In this document: in pieces, positions 11,187 to 18,586 of the stretch
Position numbering within the stretch: the first letter of the stretch is position 1
Layout: the number at the start of each line of letters is the position of its first letter
Source of the DNA: Aporhodopirellula rubra
GTDB taxonomy: Bacteria; Planctomycetota; Planctomycetia; Pirellulales; Pirellulaceae
DNA: 64,000 nt
NCBI RefSeq assembly: GCF_014192335.1
Contig: NZ_JACHXU010000005.1
Location: 310,001-374,000 of the forward strand
Direction of reading: 5' to 3'
Notes under the pieces: generated by a model
Databases searched by the model: none
Seen by the model: the letters and a program-made list of their open reading frames with translations, nothing else
Told to the model about the DNA's origin: nothing
Translations under genes and position numbers: made by a program

Positions 11187-11684
11187 ACGTTCGGTCCCAC
11201 CCCGTTCGCCGGGCCCGTGAGTGGACGCGGCGATTGCTGCTGCCGCCATATTCGCTGAAACGCCCCGGTTGCGCGCCTCAAGGGCGCATGATCTAAGACC
11301 ATTGTCGGTTCGATTCGTCCTGGGTTCCAACGATTGCCCAGTTCATCCGGGATGTGTAGCAAACACTCCACGCGAAAAATTAGAAACATTATCGACCAAT
11401 CTGGCCCAGAGACTTCCCTTCGTCGGACTGAACTTTTTCGCGCCCTCATCTAAGGCAATCAACACACCTTCCTCAGTATTCTTCTAACACGTGTGTCACC
11501 TTTCATTTTGCCAGCAAAGGTTTGGCACACCCGTTGCTAATTCGGCTTCTCGTTGTGAGCTCGCTTACATCGAACATCAAACAACAACGTACAAGACCAT
11601 GCAGTAAACAACGTGACTTGCACGGACATGTTTGCAAAACCTAGCCGTAAAACTTGACAATAACATTCGCAAGATGGGGACAAC
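11187..11684. other. Intergenic stretch with a sigma-54-type promoter
   Basis: 498 bp between the hypothetical gene and the glycosyltransferase operon. It contains the sigma-54-type site at 11523-11538 and, about 30 nt before it, the palindrome ACACGTGT. A short tRNA-like stretch near 11275-11335 has no acceptor stem. No convincing coding frame was seen. Confidence 0.5.
11523..11538 (+). promoter_or_regulatory. Sigma-54-type promoter of glycosyltransferase operon
   Basis: TGGCACACCCGTTGCT matches TGGCACG-N4-TTGCW with one mismatch, and GG and GC are 10 nt apart. It is one of the best sites in the window. It lies about 150 nt before the first glycosyltransferase, leaving a leader of about 135 nt. 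Confidence 0.7.
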
Positions 11685-11687
11685 GTG

Positions 11688-12758
11688 ATGAAGATTGGGA
11701 TCATAGGACACTTAAAATACCCCATCGCAAAACCATATGCGGGTGGCCTCGAAAGTTTCACCGACGCATACGTCCGAAACCTCGTTAAACGAGGACACGA
11801 CGTTACCCTGTTCGCCTCAGGCGATTCTGATCCTTCTCTACCACTCACGCCCATCATCGATCGAGCAACCATTCCCGATAGCCGCCGTCGATTAGGACGC
11901 ATTCACAACGAGTGGGTCGAAAGCGTTGAAGACGAAGCTTACGAACATCTCATGACCGCGCTCGGGCAGCAGTCCTTCGATGTCATTCACAACCACTCAC
12001 TAAGCCCGATCCCGCTTCGCTTCGCGGGCATCGTCGCAACGCCGATGCTAACCACCCTTCATGCTCCGCCGTTGGAAAGAATGGTTGCGGAACTGAATGC
12101 ACGGAGTTGCTTCCGGTGCGGGCAGTTTGTCAACATCTCAAACGCGAATGCGGACGCTTGGAAATCACACATTCAAAACCAATCCGTAATCTATAACGGC
12201 GTCGACACCGGATTTTGGAACCAGGCCGGTGTCGCGCGATGCAAGCGAGCCATTTGGTTCGGCCGCATCTTGCCGGACAAAGGCACACACCTCGCCATTG
12301 ACGCGGCGCGACGTGCGAGACTTCCTATCGATATCGTTGGCCCAGTGTGTGACGACGATTACTTTCAGCGAGAAGTTTTACCACGTTTAGATCGCGAAAC
12401 TTGCTACCTGGGACATCAACGGCACGAGGACCTTTGCCGGTTGATCGCGAGATCGGCCGTCGCAATCGTAACACCTTGTTGGGATGAACCGTTTGGGCTG
12501 GTAGTTGCCGAATCGTTAGCCTGCGGGACACCGGTGGCTGGCTTTGCCCGCGGTGCGCTCCCCGAGATCATCGACAAATCAGTAGGAAGTCTGGCCGCTC
12601 CTGGAGATGTGTGGCAACTCGCTGATGCAGTGCGTGAATGCTTAACGCTGTCTTCTCAACGATGCCGACTCGTCGCACAGCAGCGATTTAGCTTTGACCG
12701 CATGGTCGACCATTACGAGGCGATGTACGAACGCACCCGAGCAGAGGTTGCCGCATGA
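11688..12758 (+). CDS. GT4-type glycosyltransferase
   Basis: 356 residues, GT-B fold. The start has the Rossmann-like motif MKIGIIGHLKYPIAKPYAGGLES, typical of GT4 enzymes that act on nucleotide-sugar donors at the cytosolic face of the membrane. The donor site is seen in WFGRILPDKGTHLAIDAARRA, and the retaining E-x7-E motif in EPFGLVVAESLACGTPVAG. A GTG at 11685 precedes the ATG at 11688; GGGGA upstream fits ATG better. First of three genes joined by ATGA overlaps and preceded by a sigma-54-type promoter, which implies coupled translation. The acceptor is unknown; a cell-surface glycan or glycolipid made under a particular stress is my inference. Confidence 0.9.
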   Translation: MKIGIIGHLKYPIAKPYAGGLESFTDAYVRNLVKRGHDVTLFASGDSDPSLPLTPIIDRATIPDSRRRLGRIHNEWVESVEDEAYEHLMTALGQQSFDVIHNHSLSPIPLRFAGIVATPMLTTLHAPPLERMVAELNARSCFRCGQFVNISNANADAWKSHIQNQSVIYNGVDTGFWNQAGVARCKRAIWFGRILPDKGTHLAIDAARRARLPIDIVGPVCDDDYFQREVLPRLDRETCYLGHQRHEDLCRLIARSAVAIVTPCWDEPFGLVVAESLACGTPVAGFARGALPEIIDKSVGSLAAPGDVWQLADAVRECLTLSSQRCRLVAQQRFSFDRMVDHYEAMYERTRAEVAA

Positions 12759-13858
12759 TCGGCCCACGCGTCGGATTTTACGTTCACTACCATGGAATGG
12801 GACATAAACATCGCACGGAAGCAATTTTGCAGCATCTGACGATTCCTGCATCCGTCGTCACCAGCCGAATCGACACTCTCGAATGGTCAGGGCATACGTT
12901 GACGGAATTGATCGGATTGGATTGCGACAACGACAACCTCAGTCCAGACGGACTGCGGCATGCGTCGGATGTCCCATCACTGCACTTCGCCCCATTGTGG
13001 TCACAGAACATCTCCAATCGTGTTGCCAAATACACAACTTGGCTCGCCAAATCGAAACCCGATTTGATGGTTATTGATGTGTCAGTAGAAATATCGATGC
13101 TGACTCGTCTTGCCTCAGTTCCTCAGATTGTGATGCGTCAGCACGGCGACAGGAGCGACCCGGCCCACTTGGGCGCCTACGCCGCTGCTCACTCGCTGCT
13201 GGCTCCTTTTCCAGAAATGATGGAAGACGAAATCACGCCCGATTGGGTGCGAGCAAAAACAGTGTACCTTGACGGTTTCTGTCGTAATCACGCAACAGGC
13301 CCGTCCAACTCCGCCGCAGACACCAGTGACGTTGCTACCATCGTATTCATGTTTGGCCGTGGCGGTTCAGGGGACGTTCACAAACGTATCCGCGCAGCTG
13401 CCGAACTGCTTCCCGAATACCAAATCATCGTTATCGGGAAAGAAGCTGACGAGATGAAGGCCTATGATCCACCCAACCTTCGCTATCTAGGTTGGATCGA
13501 CAACGCCACCAAATACACGACAACTGCAGACGTCGTTGTGACCGCCGCGGGCCATAACAGTGTCATGGAACTCGGTAACGCGAGGTGCAAATTCATCGCA
13601 GTCGCGCAACCGAGACCCTTCGCCGAACAGTTTCGGAAGGTCGAAATTCTTCAGCGTGAAGGCCTTGCGATCGGACTCGACCAGTGGCCTGCCGATGAAG
13701 CCTGGCCATCGCTCATCCAACGGGCAACCAACCTCGATCCGTCACGGTGGGATTCCGTGTTTGCCCGAGACGGCGCAAAACAGGCAGCTGACCATATCCA
13801 CGAAGTCGCCGCTTGGTCCCACCAGAAACGAGAGCAATCCGCAAAGGTATCGATATGA
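12755..13858 (+). CDS. GT28/MurG-like glycosyltransferase
   Basis: 367 residues. The opening VGFYVHYHGMGHKHRTEAIL has the G-x-G-H-x-x-R acceptor-loop pattern of MurG/GT28 enzymes. Toward the C-terminus, FMFGRGGSGD, YLGWIDNATKYTTTADVVVTAAGHNSVMELGNARC and AQPRPFAEQFRKVEIL form the nucleotide-sugar site with the GH-N-S/T-x-x-E pattern of this family. Its ATG overlaps the stop of the preceding GT4 gene (ATGA, 12755-12758), and its own stop overlaps the next gene in the same way. The middle gene of a coupled three-gene operon; donor and acceptor are unknown. Confidence 0.82.
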   Translation: MIGPRVGFYVHYHGMGHKHRTEAILQHLTIPASVVTSRIDTLEWSGHTLTELIGLDCDNDNLSPDGLRHASDVPSLHFAPLWSQNISNRVAKYTTWLAKSKPDLMVIDVSVEISMLTRLASVPQIVMRQHGDRSDPAHLGAYAAAHSLLAPFPEMMEDEITPDWVRAKTVYLDGFCRNHATGPSNSAADTSDVATIVFMFGRGGSGDVHKRIRAAAELLPEYQIIVIGKEADEMKAYDPPNLRYLGWIDNATKYTTTADVVVTAAGHNSVMELGNARCKFIAVAQPRPFAEQFRKVEILQREGLAIGLDQWPADEAWPSLIQRATNLDPSRWDSVFARDGAKQAADHIHEVAAWSHQKREQSAKVSI

Positions 13859-14718
13859 AAATAGCTGCCCTGACAATCGTTCGCGGTCGCCAACGTCATC
13901 TTCAAAATCAAGCGCGCGGTTGGTCAATGTCAAACCGTAAACCCGACTGCTGGGTCATCGTTGGCATGGATGAGGACGTTCATCCGCCCAAACCATGCGA
14001 TTCAATCGAAATCATCACCGATCGCGTTGACGGTACCGGAGACTCACTCCCTCTTGCCGAAGCTCGAAATCACGCGGCGCAATTGAGTCCATGCAATGCG
14101 ATGGTGTTTTTAGACGTGGATTGCATTCCGTCCCCGACAATGCTCACCGAATTCGAAAACGCGTTCGGTCAACCGGATCACTTGTGGATGGGCAGTCCAC
14201 GGTACCTCCCGCAGAACAAGACCGCCGGGGATTGGACGATGGACGATCTCGCTCAATCAGCAATATCGCATCCCATCCAACCCGCGATCGACATCGGACA
14301 ACGGCAATCTTCGACCGAATACGAAAAGTTCTGGTCGTTGTGCTTCGCGGTTAACAAACAAACCTTTGGCAAAATCGGAGGCTTCAATGAGGGCTTTGCC
14401 GGCTACGGAGCCGAAGACACTGATTTTGCTTTTGCAGCACGTGATGCAGGTGTCCCATTCGGATTCGCTGGCGCGATTGCCTATCATCAACATCACGCAG
14501 TCTGCAAACCACCACTGAACCATTTCGATGCGATTGTCCGCAATGCGGAACAATTCCGGCGGCGATGGAAAACCTGGCCGATGGAATCGTGGCTGAATGC
14601 GTTTGCAGAGGGTGGGTTTATTAAATTTGCCCGCGAATCAGAATCGATCGAGGTGCTAGCTCGACCAACGCGGCAACAAATCGAAGCAGCTACCGTTTGC
14701 ACGCCCGCCGGGTTCTAA
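13855..14718 (+). CDS. GT2-like glycosyltransferase with galactosyltransferase-type C-terminus
   Basis: 287 residues. MKIAALTIVRGRQRHLQNQ opens a GT-A fold, VFLDVDCIPSP carries the metal-binding D-x-D, and GGFNEGFAGYGAEDTDFAFAARDAG matches the C-terminal acceptor motif shared with N-terminal-domain galactosyltransferases (W/F-G-x-G-x-E-D-x-D). The ATG at 13855 overlaps the stop of the GT28-like gene as ATGA. Third and last gene of the sigma-54-type glycosyltransferase operon. Its specificity cannot be read from sequence. Confidence 0.87.
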   Translation: MKIAALTIVRGRQRHLQNQARGWSMSNRKPDCWVIVGMDEDVHPPKPCDSIEIITDRVDGTGDSLPLAEARNHAAQLSPCNAMVFLDVDCIPSPTMLTEFENAFGQPDHLWMGSPRYLPQNKTAGDWTMDDLAQSAISHPIQPAIDIGQRQSSTEYEKFWSLCFAVNKQTFGKIGGFNEGFAGYGAEDTDFAFAARDAGVPFGFAGAIAYHQHHAVCKPPLNHFDAIVRNAEQFRRRWKTWPMESWLNAFAEGGFIKFARESESIEVLARPTRQQIEAATVCTPAGF

Positions 14719-14960
14719 CAAACGTCTACTATGCGAACTTGCCCTCAGACTCTTCGAATCCCGCATTGGACGTGGACGATACGATCGCAATGAGTAACAG
14801 TGGACCTATAACCGCAGAAACGCTCTTACTCTCGCCCAGTGTTTTCCTAAGATACGGAGCCGGGTTCAAACGAAAGCCGCCTTCGTCAAATCGGCCTCCA
14901 CTGTTTTGAGATAAAGTGATTTCGTTTGAAGATGCGCGCCTTCCGGTTTGCCGCTTCTCA

Positions 14961-15599
14961 CTACGTGTTGATCGCGACATGTGGCTTCGCGTGTTCCGGA
15001 GTCTCGACTTTTTCCCAGGTGTGAATTTGCAGCGGCGGAAGATTCAATGCCACCGTTTTCGTCGTAGGAGGCCCGAATAAGGGCCGGGCATAGTCACAGA
15101 CGTCGGGTCGAAATTGGTAGGCAACGAGATGTCCCCCTGGCAACAACACTCGGTGAATCGATTGCATAATCTGCTTGGCAACTGGTTGAGGCAATGAACT
15201 GAAAGGGATCCCTGAGACGACGACATCCACCGATGAAACGCCATGCTGGACGATCACATCGACGAGGTCCTGGGCGTCAGCATGCTCGACTCGGAGCCGC
15301 GGATCGTCAATCTCCGCAGTAGCCGCCGCTAACTCCGATGTTTTTTCGATCGCAATTAACTTGCTCTCGGGCATCATCTGCTCGAGTAGTGCGAGTGTTG
15401 TACCACCGGCACCGGGGCCGAGTTCCACGACCGTGTTAGCTCGGCGAACACAATCGCGGTCCGAGATCGCTTGAGTCAAGTACGGCGAACTAGGGCAGAC
15501 TGTCGCCACTTGCATGGGCTCTCGCATCCACGCCCGCAGCACCCAGCCAGCTCGACGCAAGTAGGAAGATGAATTCGTTCGTCGCATTGCATAAGACAT
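14961..15599 (-). CDS. PmtA-like phospholipid N-methyltransferase
   Basis: 212 residues, class I SAM-dependent methyltransferase. Motif I is VVELGPGAGGTT and the acidic end of strand 2 is in LIAIEKTSEL. WMREPMQVATVCPSSPYLTQAI before the SAM site and VVSGIPFSSLPQP plus YQFRPDVCDYARPLFGPP after it match the Sinorhizobium-type PmtA group (COG3963), which methylates phosphatidylethanolamine to phosphatidylcholine. rRNA dimethyltransferases share the fold but lack these segments. The ATG follows AGGGAG. It lies 12 nt after the YihY-type gene in the same operon, and a phosphatidylcholine synthase is 2.2 kb away, which supports a phospholipid role. Confidence 0.72.
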   Translation of the reverse strand: MSYAMRRTNSSSYLRRAGWVLRAWMREPMQVATVCPSSPYLTQAISDRDCVRRANTVVELGPGAGGTTLALLEQMMPESKLIAIEKTSELAAATAEIDDPRLRVEHADAQDLVDVIVQHGVSSVDVVVSGIPFSSLPQPVAKQIMQSIHRVLLPGGHLVAYQFRPDVCDYARPLFGPPTTKTVALNLPPLQIHTWEKVETPEHAKPHVAINT

Positions 15600-15611
15600 G
15601 AGTGTTTCTCC

Positions 15612-16523
15612 CTAAGTTGTCGGTTCAACGTTGCGTTTAATCTTTTCGACGACACGAACCGCGTCGCGTTCAGGCCGAATGCCACTGCCATAACGAACAG
15701 CATAAGTCTGTGTTGCTTCGGCTCCCAAGAGCACAATCACTGCGGTGTAATAGACCCAAACCAACAGTACCGCCAACGACGCCGCGGCAGCACCGAGCTG
15801 TGCGCCCGGTTCGCTGTACATGAAATAGATCTGCAAGAGAAAACGTCCGGCCAGGAACAACGCCGTGGTCAACGCGGCACCCACCAAGACATCTTTCCAC
15901 TCGACAATAGCGTCGGGCATGTATTTGAAAATCCCGGCAAAGACGATCAGCACGACCACCGCTTGCACGGCAAAATTAACGACGCCCCCGAGCAAACCTG
16001 ATACGCCAATCCATTCGCTGAATCCCTGGAGGACGGAAGAGACCACCAATGATACGAGCAACAAAAACCCGAGTCCCAAAATCATCCCAAACGACAAAAG
16101 CCGCTTCCCGAGCATGTCGGTCCATCCGGTTTCTTCCGGATCAGGCTTCACTTCCCAAACTTGGTTCAGGGCGGACTGTAGCGCCGCTACGACACCCGTA
16201 GCACCGACGATGATTCCCGCAAAACTAAGAAGCGTTTTCCACCATTTTCCTTCGGCGTTCTTATTGTTTTCAAGGATCGTCGCGATCTCCTCGCTGGCCG
16301 CCTGATTTCCAATCATTTGCGACGCCTGACTATGCAAAATGCCTTCTGCTTTCGCCTCCGCGTCCTCGCTGTCGTACATCACCGAAAGTCCAAAGGTCAG
16401 GATCGACAGAAGAAGATACAGCATCGGCGGCAGCGCGAAGGCGGTGTAATACGCAAGCGCCGCCGCTAACGTGGTACAGCGGTCCTTGGAAAATTCAGCA
16501 AAAGTTTGTTTTATAAAATTCAT
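15612..16523 (-). CDS. YihY/BrkB-family membrane protein
   Basis: 303 residues with about six membrane helices. The N-terminus (FAEFSKDRCTTLAAALAYYTAFALPPMLYLLLS) and ATGVVAALQSALNQVWEV are hallmarks of the YihY/virulence factor BrkB family (formerly called RNase BN-like), inner-membrane proteins of unclear function; some plant relatives bind or move lipids. The end YYTAVIVLLGAEATQTYA is also typical. Its stop is 12 nt before the PmtA-like gene, so the two are one transcript. A sigma-54-type promoter lies 86 nt upstream. Confidence 0.9.
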   Translation of the reverse strand: MNFIKQTFAEFSKDRCTTLAAALAYYTAFALPPMLYLLLSILTFGLSVMYDSEDAEAKAEGILHSQASQMIGNQAASEEIATILENNKNAEGKWWKTLLSFAGIIVGATGVVAALQSALNQVWEVKPDPEETGWTDMLGKRLLSFGMILGLGFLLLVSLVVSSVLQGFSEWIGVSGLLGGVVNFAVQAVVVLIVFAGIFKYMPDAIVEWKDVLVGAALTTALFLAGRFLLQIYFMYSEPGAQLGAAAASLAVLLVWVYYTAVIVLLGAEATQTYAVRYGSGIRPERDAVRVVEKIKRNVEPTT

Positions 16524-16608
16524 CGTTCAGTATTGAGAGGCAAGCGAATGACAGTTCAGGGGACTTCGTATTGAGCGGAGCCACCTCCGTTACAACATTC
16601 ACGCAAAC

Positions 16609-16623
16609 GCAAACCCCGTGCCT
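16609..16623 (-). promoter_or_regulatory. Sigma-54-type promoter of YihY-PmtA operon
   Basis: On the minus strand AGGCACGGGGTTTGC fits TGGCACG-N4-TTGC with one mismatch and the GG-N10-GC spacing. It lies 86 nt before the ATG at 16523. Confidence 0.6.
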
Positions 16624-16717
16624 GAACCTCATCGATCATTTTCTCTCCACCTTAAAACGGGGGATTTCACATCGATACGCGGAAAAAGTGACGCGCAGCC
16701 AGCCCCCGGAAACGTAC

Positions 16718-16753
16718 AAAAAAACGCTTTCCACTACAGTGAAAAGCGTTTCA
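16718..16753 (-). terminator. Intrinsic terminator after DUF1206 gene
   Basis: On the minus strand AACGCTTTTCAC and GTGGAAAGCGTT pair as a 12-bp stem with one G-T pair and a 4-nt loop (TGTA), followed by a run of T. It lies about 58 nt past the DUF1206 stop and before the promoter of the next operon. Confidence 0.8.
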
Positions 16754-16809
16754 GATAGGCGACCAATGTCACGTCCTAATCTCGCGAACTTCGATCCGTG
16801 ACGCCGGGA

Positions 16810-17673
16810 TCACGCCACGTTGAACCGTCGATAGCGTGCCATCAAAAACATGTGAACGGCGTAGCACATCAAACCGAAGCCAGTAATGCCGATCAATATT
16901 TTCCCGTACTCCTGAGCTGCGATCATCGCAAGTGCATCGCTCATGCCAGCGATCTCACCGTCGGCTGTCCCGCGAAGTGCCGACACAAAGATAAACCCGC
17001 CGATGATCGCAAACGCGACCGCCCGCGTACTCAAACCGATTCGACCGGCGTTCAATGCAACCTTCCGAGCGGTATCGTTCATCTCGCCCAAACGGTACTT
17101 CGTCATGAACGATGCCAAGTACGCTTTGTAGACGAAGTACAACGCAACACCGACCGTGACAATCCCCGCAACGACCAAAACGACACGCCCCAAACTCGAA
17201 TCCAGCAGCACACTACCCGATGATCCGCTAGATGATCCACCAAATCCGAGAGCACGCGACCCGGCGAAACAACCGAGGGAAAGATAAGCGGCTCCGCTTA
17301 CGGCATATCCAAGACGCTTGCAGATGCCTTTTGCATCCGTGCCTGCACCCTCGGTATCTCGTATCGCCTGAACCCAACGCCATGCGGTATACCCGAGCAA
17401 GCCGGTGGCCACCAATCCCAGCAGCAACCTCCCGAAGGGCTGCTGACCAATTTCGCGTATCGCTTCACGAGATCCGGAAAGCTCGCCGCCGGCACCAATG
17501 GCTAGTTGGAAGGCGAGAAAACCGATGATGAAATAGACGACGCCTTTGGCAACGTGTCCGAATCGTCCGAGTGATTCAATCCAAGACGGCACCTCAGGCA
17601 TCGACCGCGCCTTAAATCCGTGCCACGTGATATCTGGGTTTCCGCGTTTAGCGCCGGCGTGCGTCGTTGACAT
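16810..17673 (-). CDS. DUF1206 membrane protein
   Basis: 287 residues. Three similar units of two helices each, with signatures such as LGRFGHVAKGVVYFIIGFLAFQLAIG, CKRLGYAVSGAAYLSLGCFAG and NAGRIGLSTRAVAFAIIGGFIFVSAL, are the threefold repeat of DUF1206, an inner-membrane family of unknown function. The start follows TTGGAGC. Its own sigma-54-type promoter lies 48 nt upstream and a terminator follows it, so it is probably a single-gene transcript in a row of membrane and phospholipid genes. Confidence 0.88.
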   Translation of the reverse strand: MSTTHAGAKRGNPDITWHGFKARSMPEVPSWIESLGRFGHVAKGVVYFIIGFLAFQLAIGAGGELSGSREAIREIGQQPFGRLLLGLVATGLLGYTAWRWVQAIRDTEGAGTDAKGICKRLGYAVSGAAYLSLGCFAGSRALGFGGSSSGSSGSVLLDSSLGRVVLVVAGIVTVGVALYFVYKAYLASFMTKYRLGEMNDTARKVALNAGRIGLSTRAVAFAIIGGFIFVSALRGTADGEIAGMSDALAMIAAQEYGKILIGITGFGLMCYAVHMFLMARYRRFNVA

Positions 17674-17720
17674 GTCATTTGCTCCAAGGAATGCGAGATT
17701 GTTTCCGAATCAAATCAATC

Positions 17721-17735
17721 GCAATTCCTATGCCA
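17721..17735 (-). promoter_or_regulatory. Sigma-54-type promoter of DUF1206 gene
   Basis: On the minus strand TGGCATAGGAATTGC matches TGGCAYR-N4-TTGC with the GG-N10-GC spacing. It lies 48 nt before the ATG at 17673. Confidence 0.7.
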
Positions 17736-17766
17736 GCAGTCATGGCTCACTCACGACATCGTTCAC

Positions 17767-18576
17767 TCAATTCATCGAGCGAACATGCACGACCGAAACA
17801 ATGACGTAATACAGCGGATACGCGAGCGATCCGTAAACCAACCACAAAGGCGAACGCGGATAGTCCATCAACAGCATTGCGATCAGGCATAACGTCCACA
17901 AAATACCGCCTATGAAAATCGCCCCCTTAAATCGCTTTGGTGCGAGATTCGGATACAGCACCCAAACAGGCGAAACCGTTAGAACGCTGAGCCCCCATAG
18001 CGTGATCGCAGTCAACCATGGGCTCACTTGAGTGCTGAACACACCAGCGTAAATGGCGAATAAATTCCAATACGAAGGAAACCCGCGGAAAACGCCCCGT
18101 GACTCGGACTTGGCCTCACGGTGAGCAAAACCCAAAAGGCTCGCGCCCATCGCGATCATCACGGTAAAACCAAGACGGCCCGGCATCCAGTCCATCCGCC
18201 AAATCAACATCAACGGGATGAACGCAAACGTCAAATAGTCCAACAGGTCGTCAATCACGCGACCATCGAGTGACGGGGCATTCCGCTTCACTTCGAATCG
18301 GCGTGCTAACGGTCCGTCGATCGAATCGATCAATGTTGTGACCAGCAGACATGCAAAAACGATCCTGGGATCGCAATCGGGCTGCAACATTTCGTGCATC
18401 GCGAGCGCCGCAGGAACAATGCCGGACGCCGTCAACAAATGAACGAGATAAGCTGCTCTCGCCACGAAGTATTGATCCCGTCGAAGCTTTGACAAATTCA
18501 CTCTTGCCGCACGAAAGAAACCTCGCCAGGCATCCTGACGAGGTTTCGGGTGTCGAAACAGATTCAGTTGATCCAA
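17767..18576 (-). CDS. pcs: Phosphatidylcholine synthase (CDP-alcohol phosphotransferase family)
   Basis: 269 residues with several membrane helices. The motif DGPLAR, then 12 residues, then GRVIDDLLD gives DG-x2-AR-x12-G-x3-D-x3-D, the spacing of bacterial phosphatidylcholine synthase; other CDP-alcohol phosphotransferases have about 8 residues between AR and G. The enzyme joins CDP-diacylglycerol and choline in the inner membrane. TTG at 18576 is chosen as the start because AAAGGTGG lies just before it and the preceding gene stops 10 nt upstream. The in-frame ATG at 18627 would overlap that gene by 41 nt and add a basic tail. It is cotranscribed with the DUF11-type secreted protein. Confidence 0.85.
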   Translation of the reverse strand: MDQLNLFRHPKPRQDAWRGFFRAARVNLSKLRRDQYFVARAAYLVHLLTASGIVPAALAMHEMLQPDCDPRIVFACLLVTTLIDSIDGPLARRFEVKRNAPSLDGRVIDDLLDYLTFAFIPLMLIWRMDWMPGRLGFTVMIAMGASLLGFAHREAKSESRGVFRGFPSYWNLFAIYAGVFSTQVSPWLTAITLWGLSVLTVSPVWVLYPNLAPKRFKGAIFIGGILWTLCLIAMLLMDYPRSPLWLVYGSLAYPLYYVIVSVVHVRSMN

Positions 18577-18586
18577 CTTTCCACCT

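Noticed and set aside
11275-11335. tRNA-Leu-like stretch with CTCAAGG loop and GGTTCGATTC
   Set aside because: The anticodon stem has only four pairs, the T stem does not close and there is no acceptor or D stem. At best a decayed remnant; probably chance.
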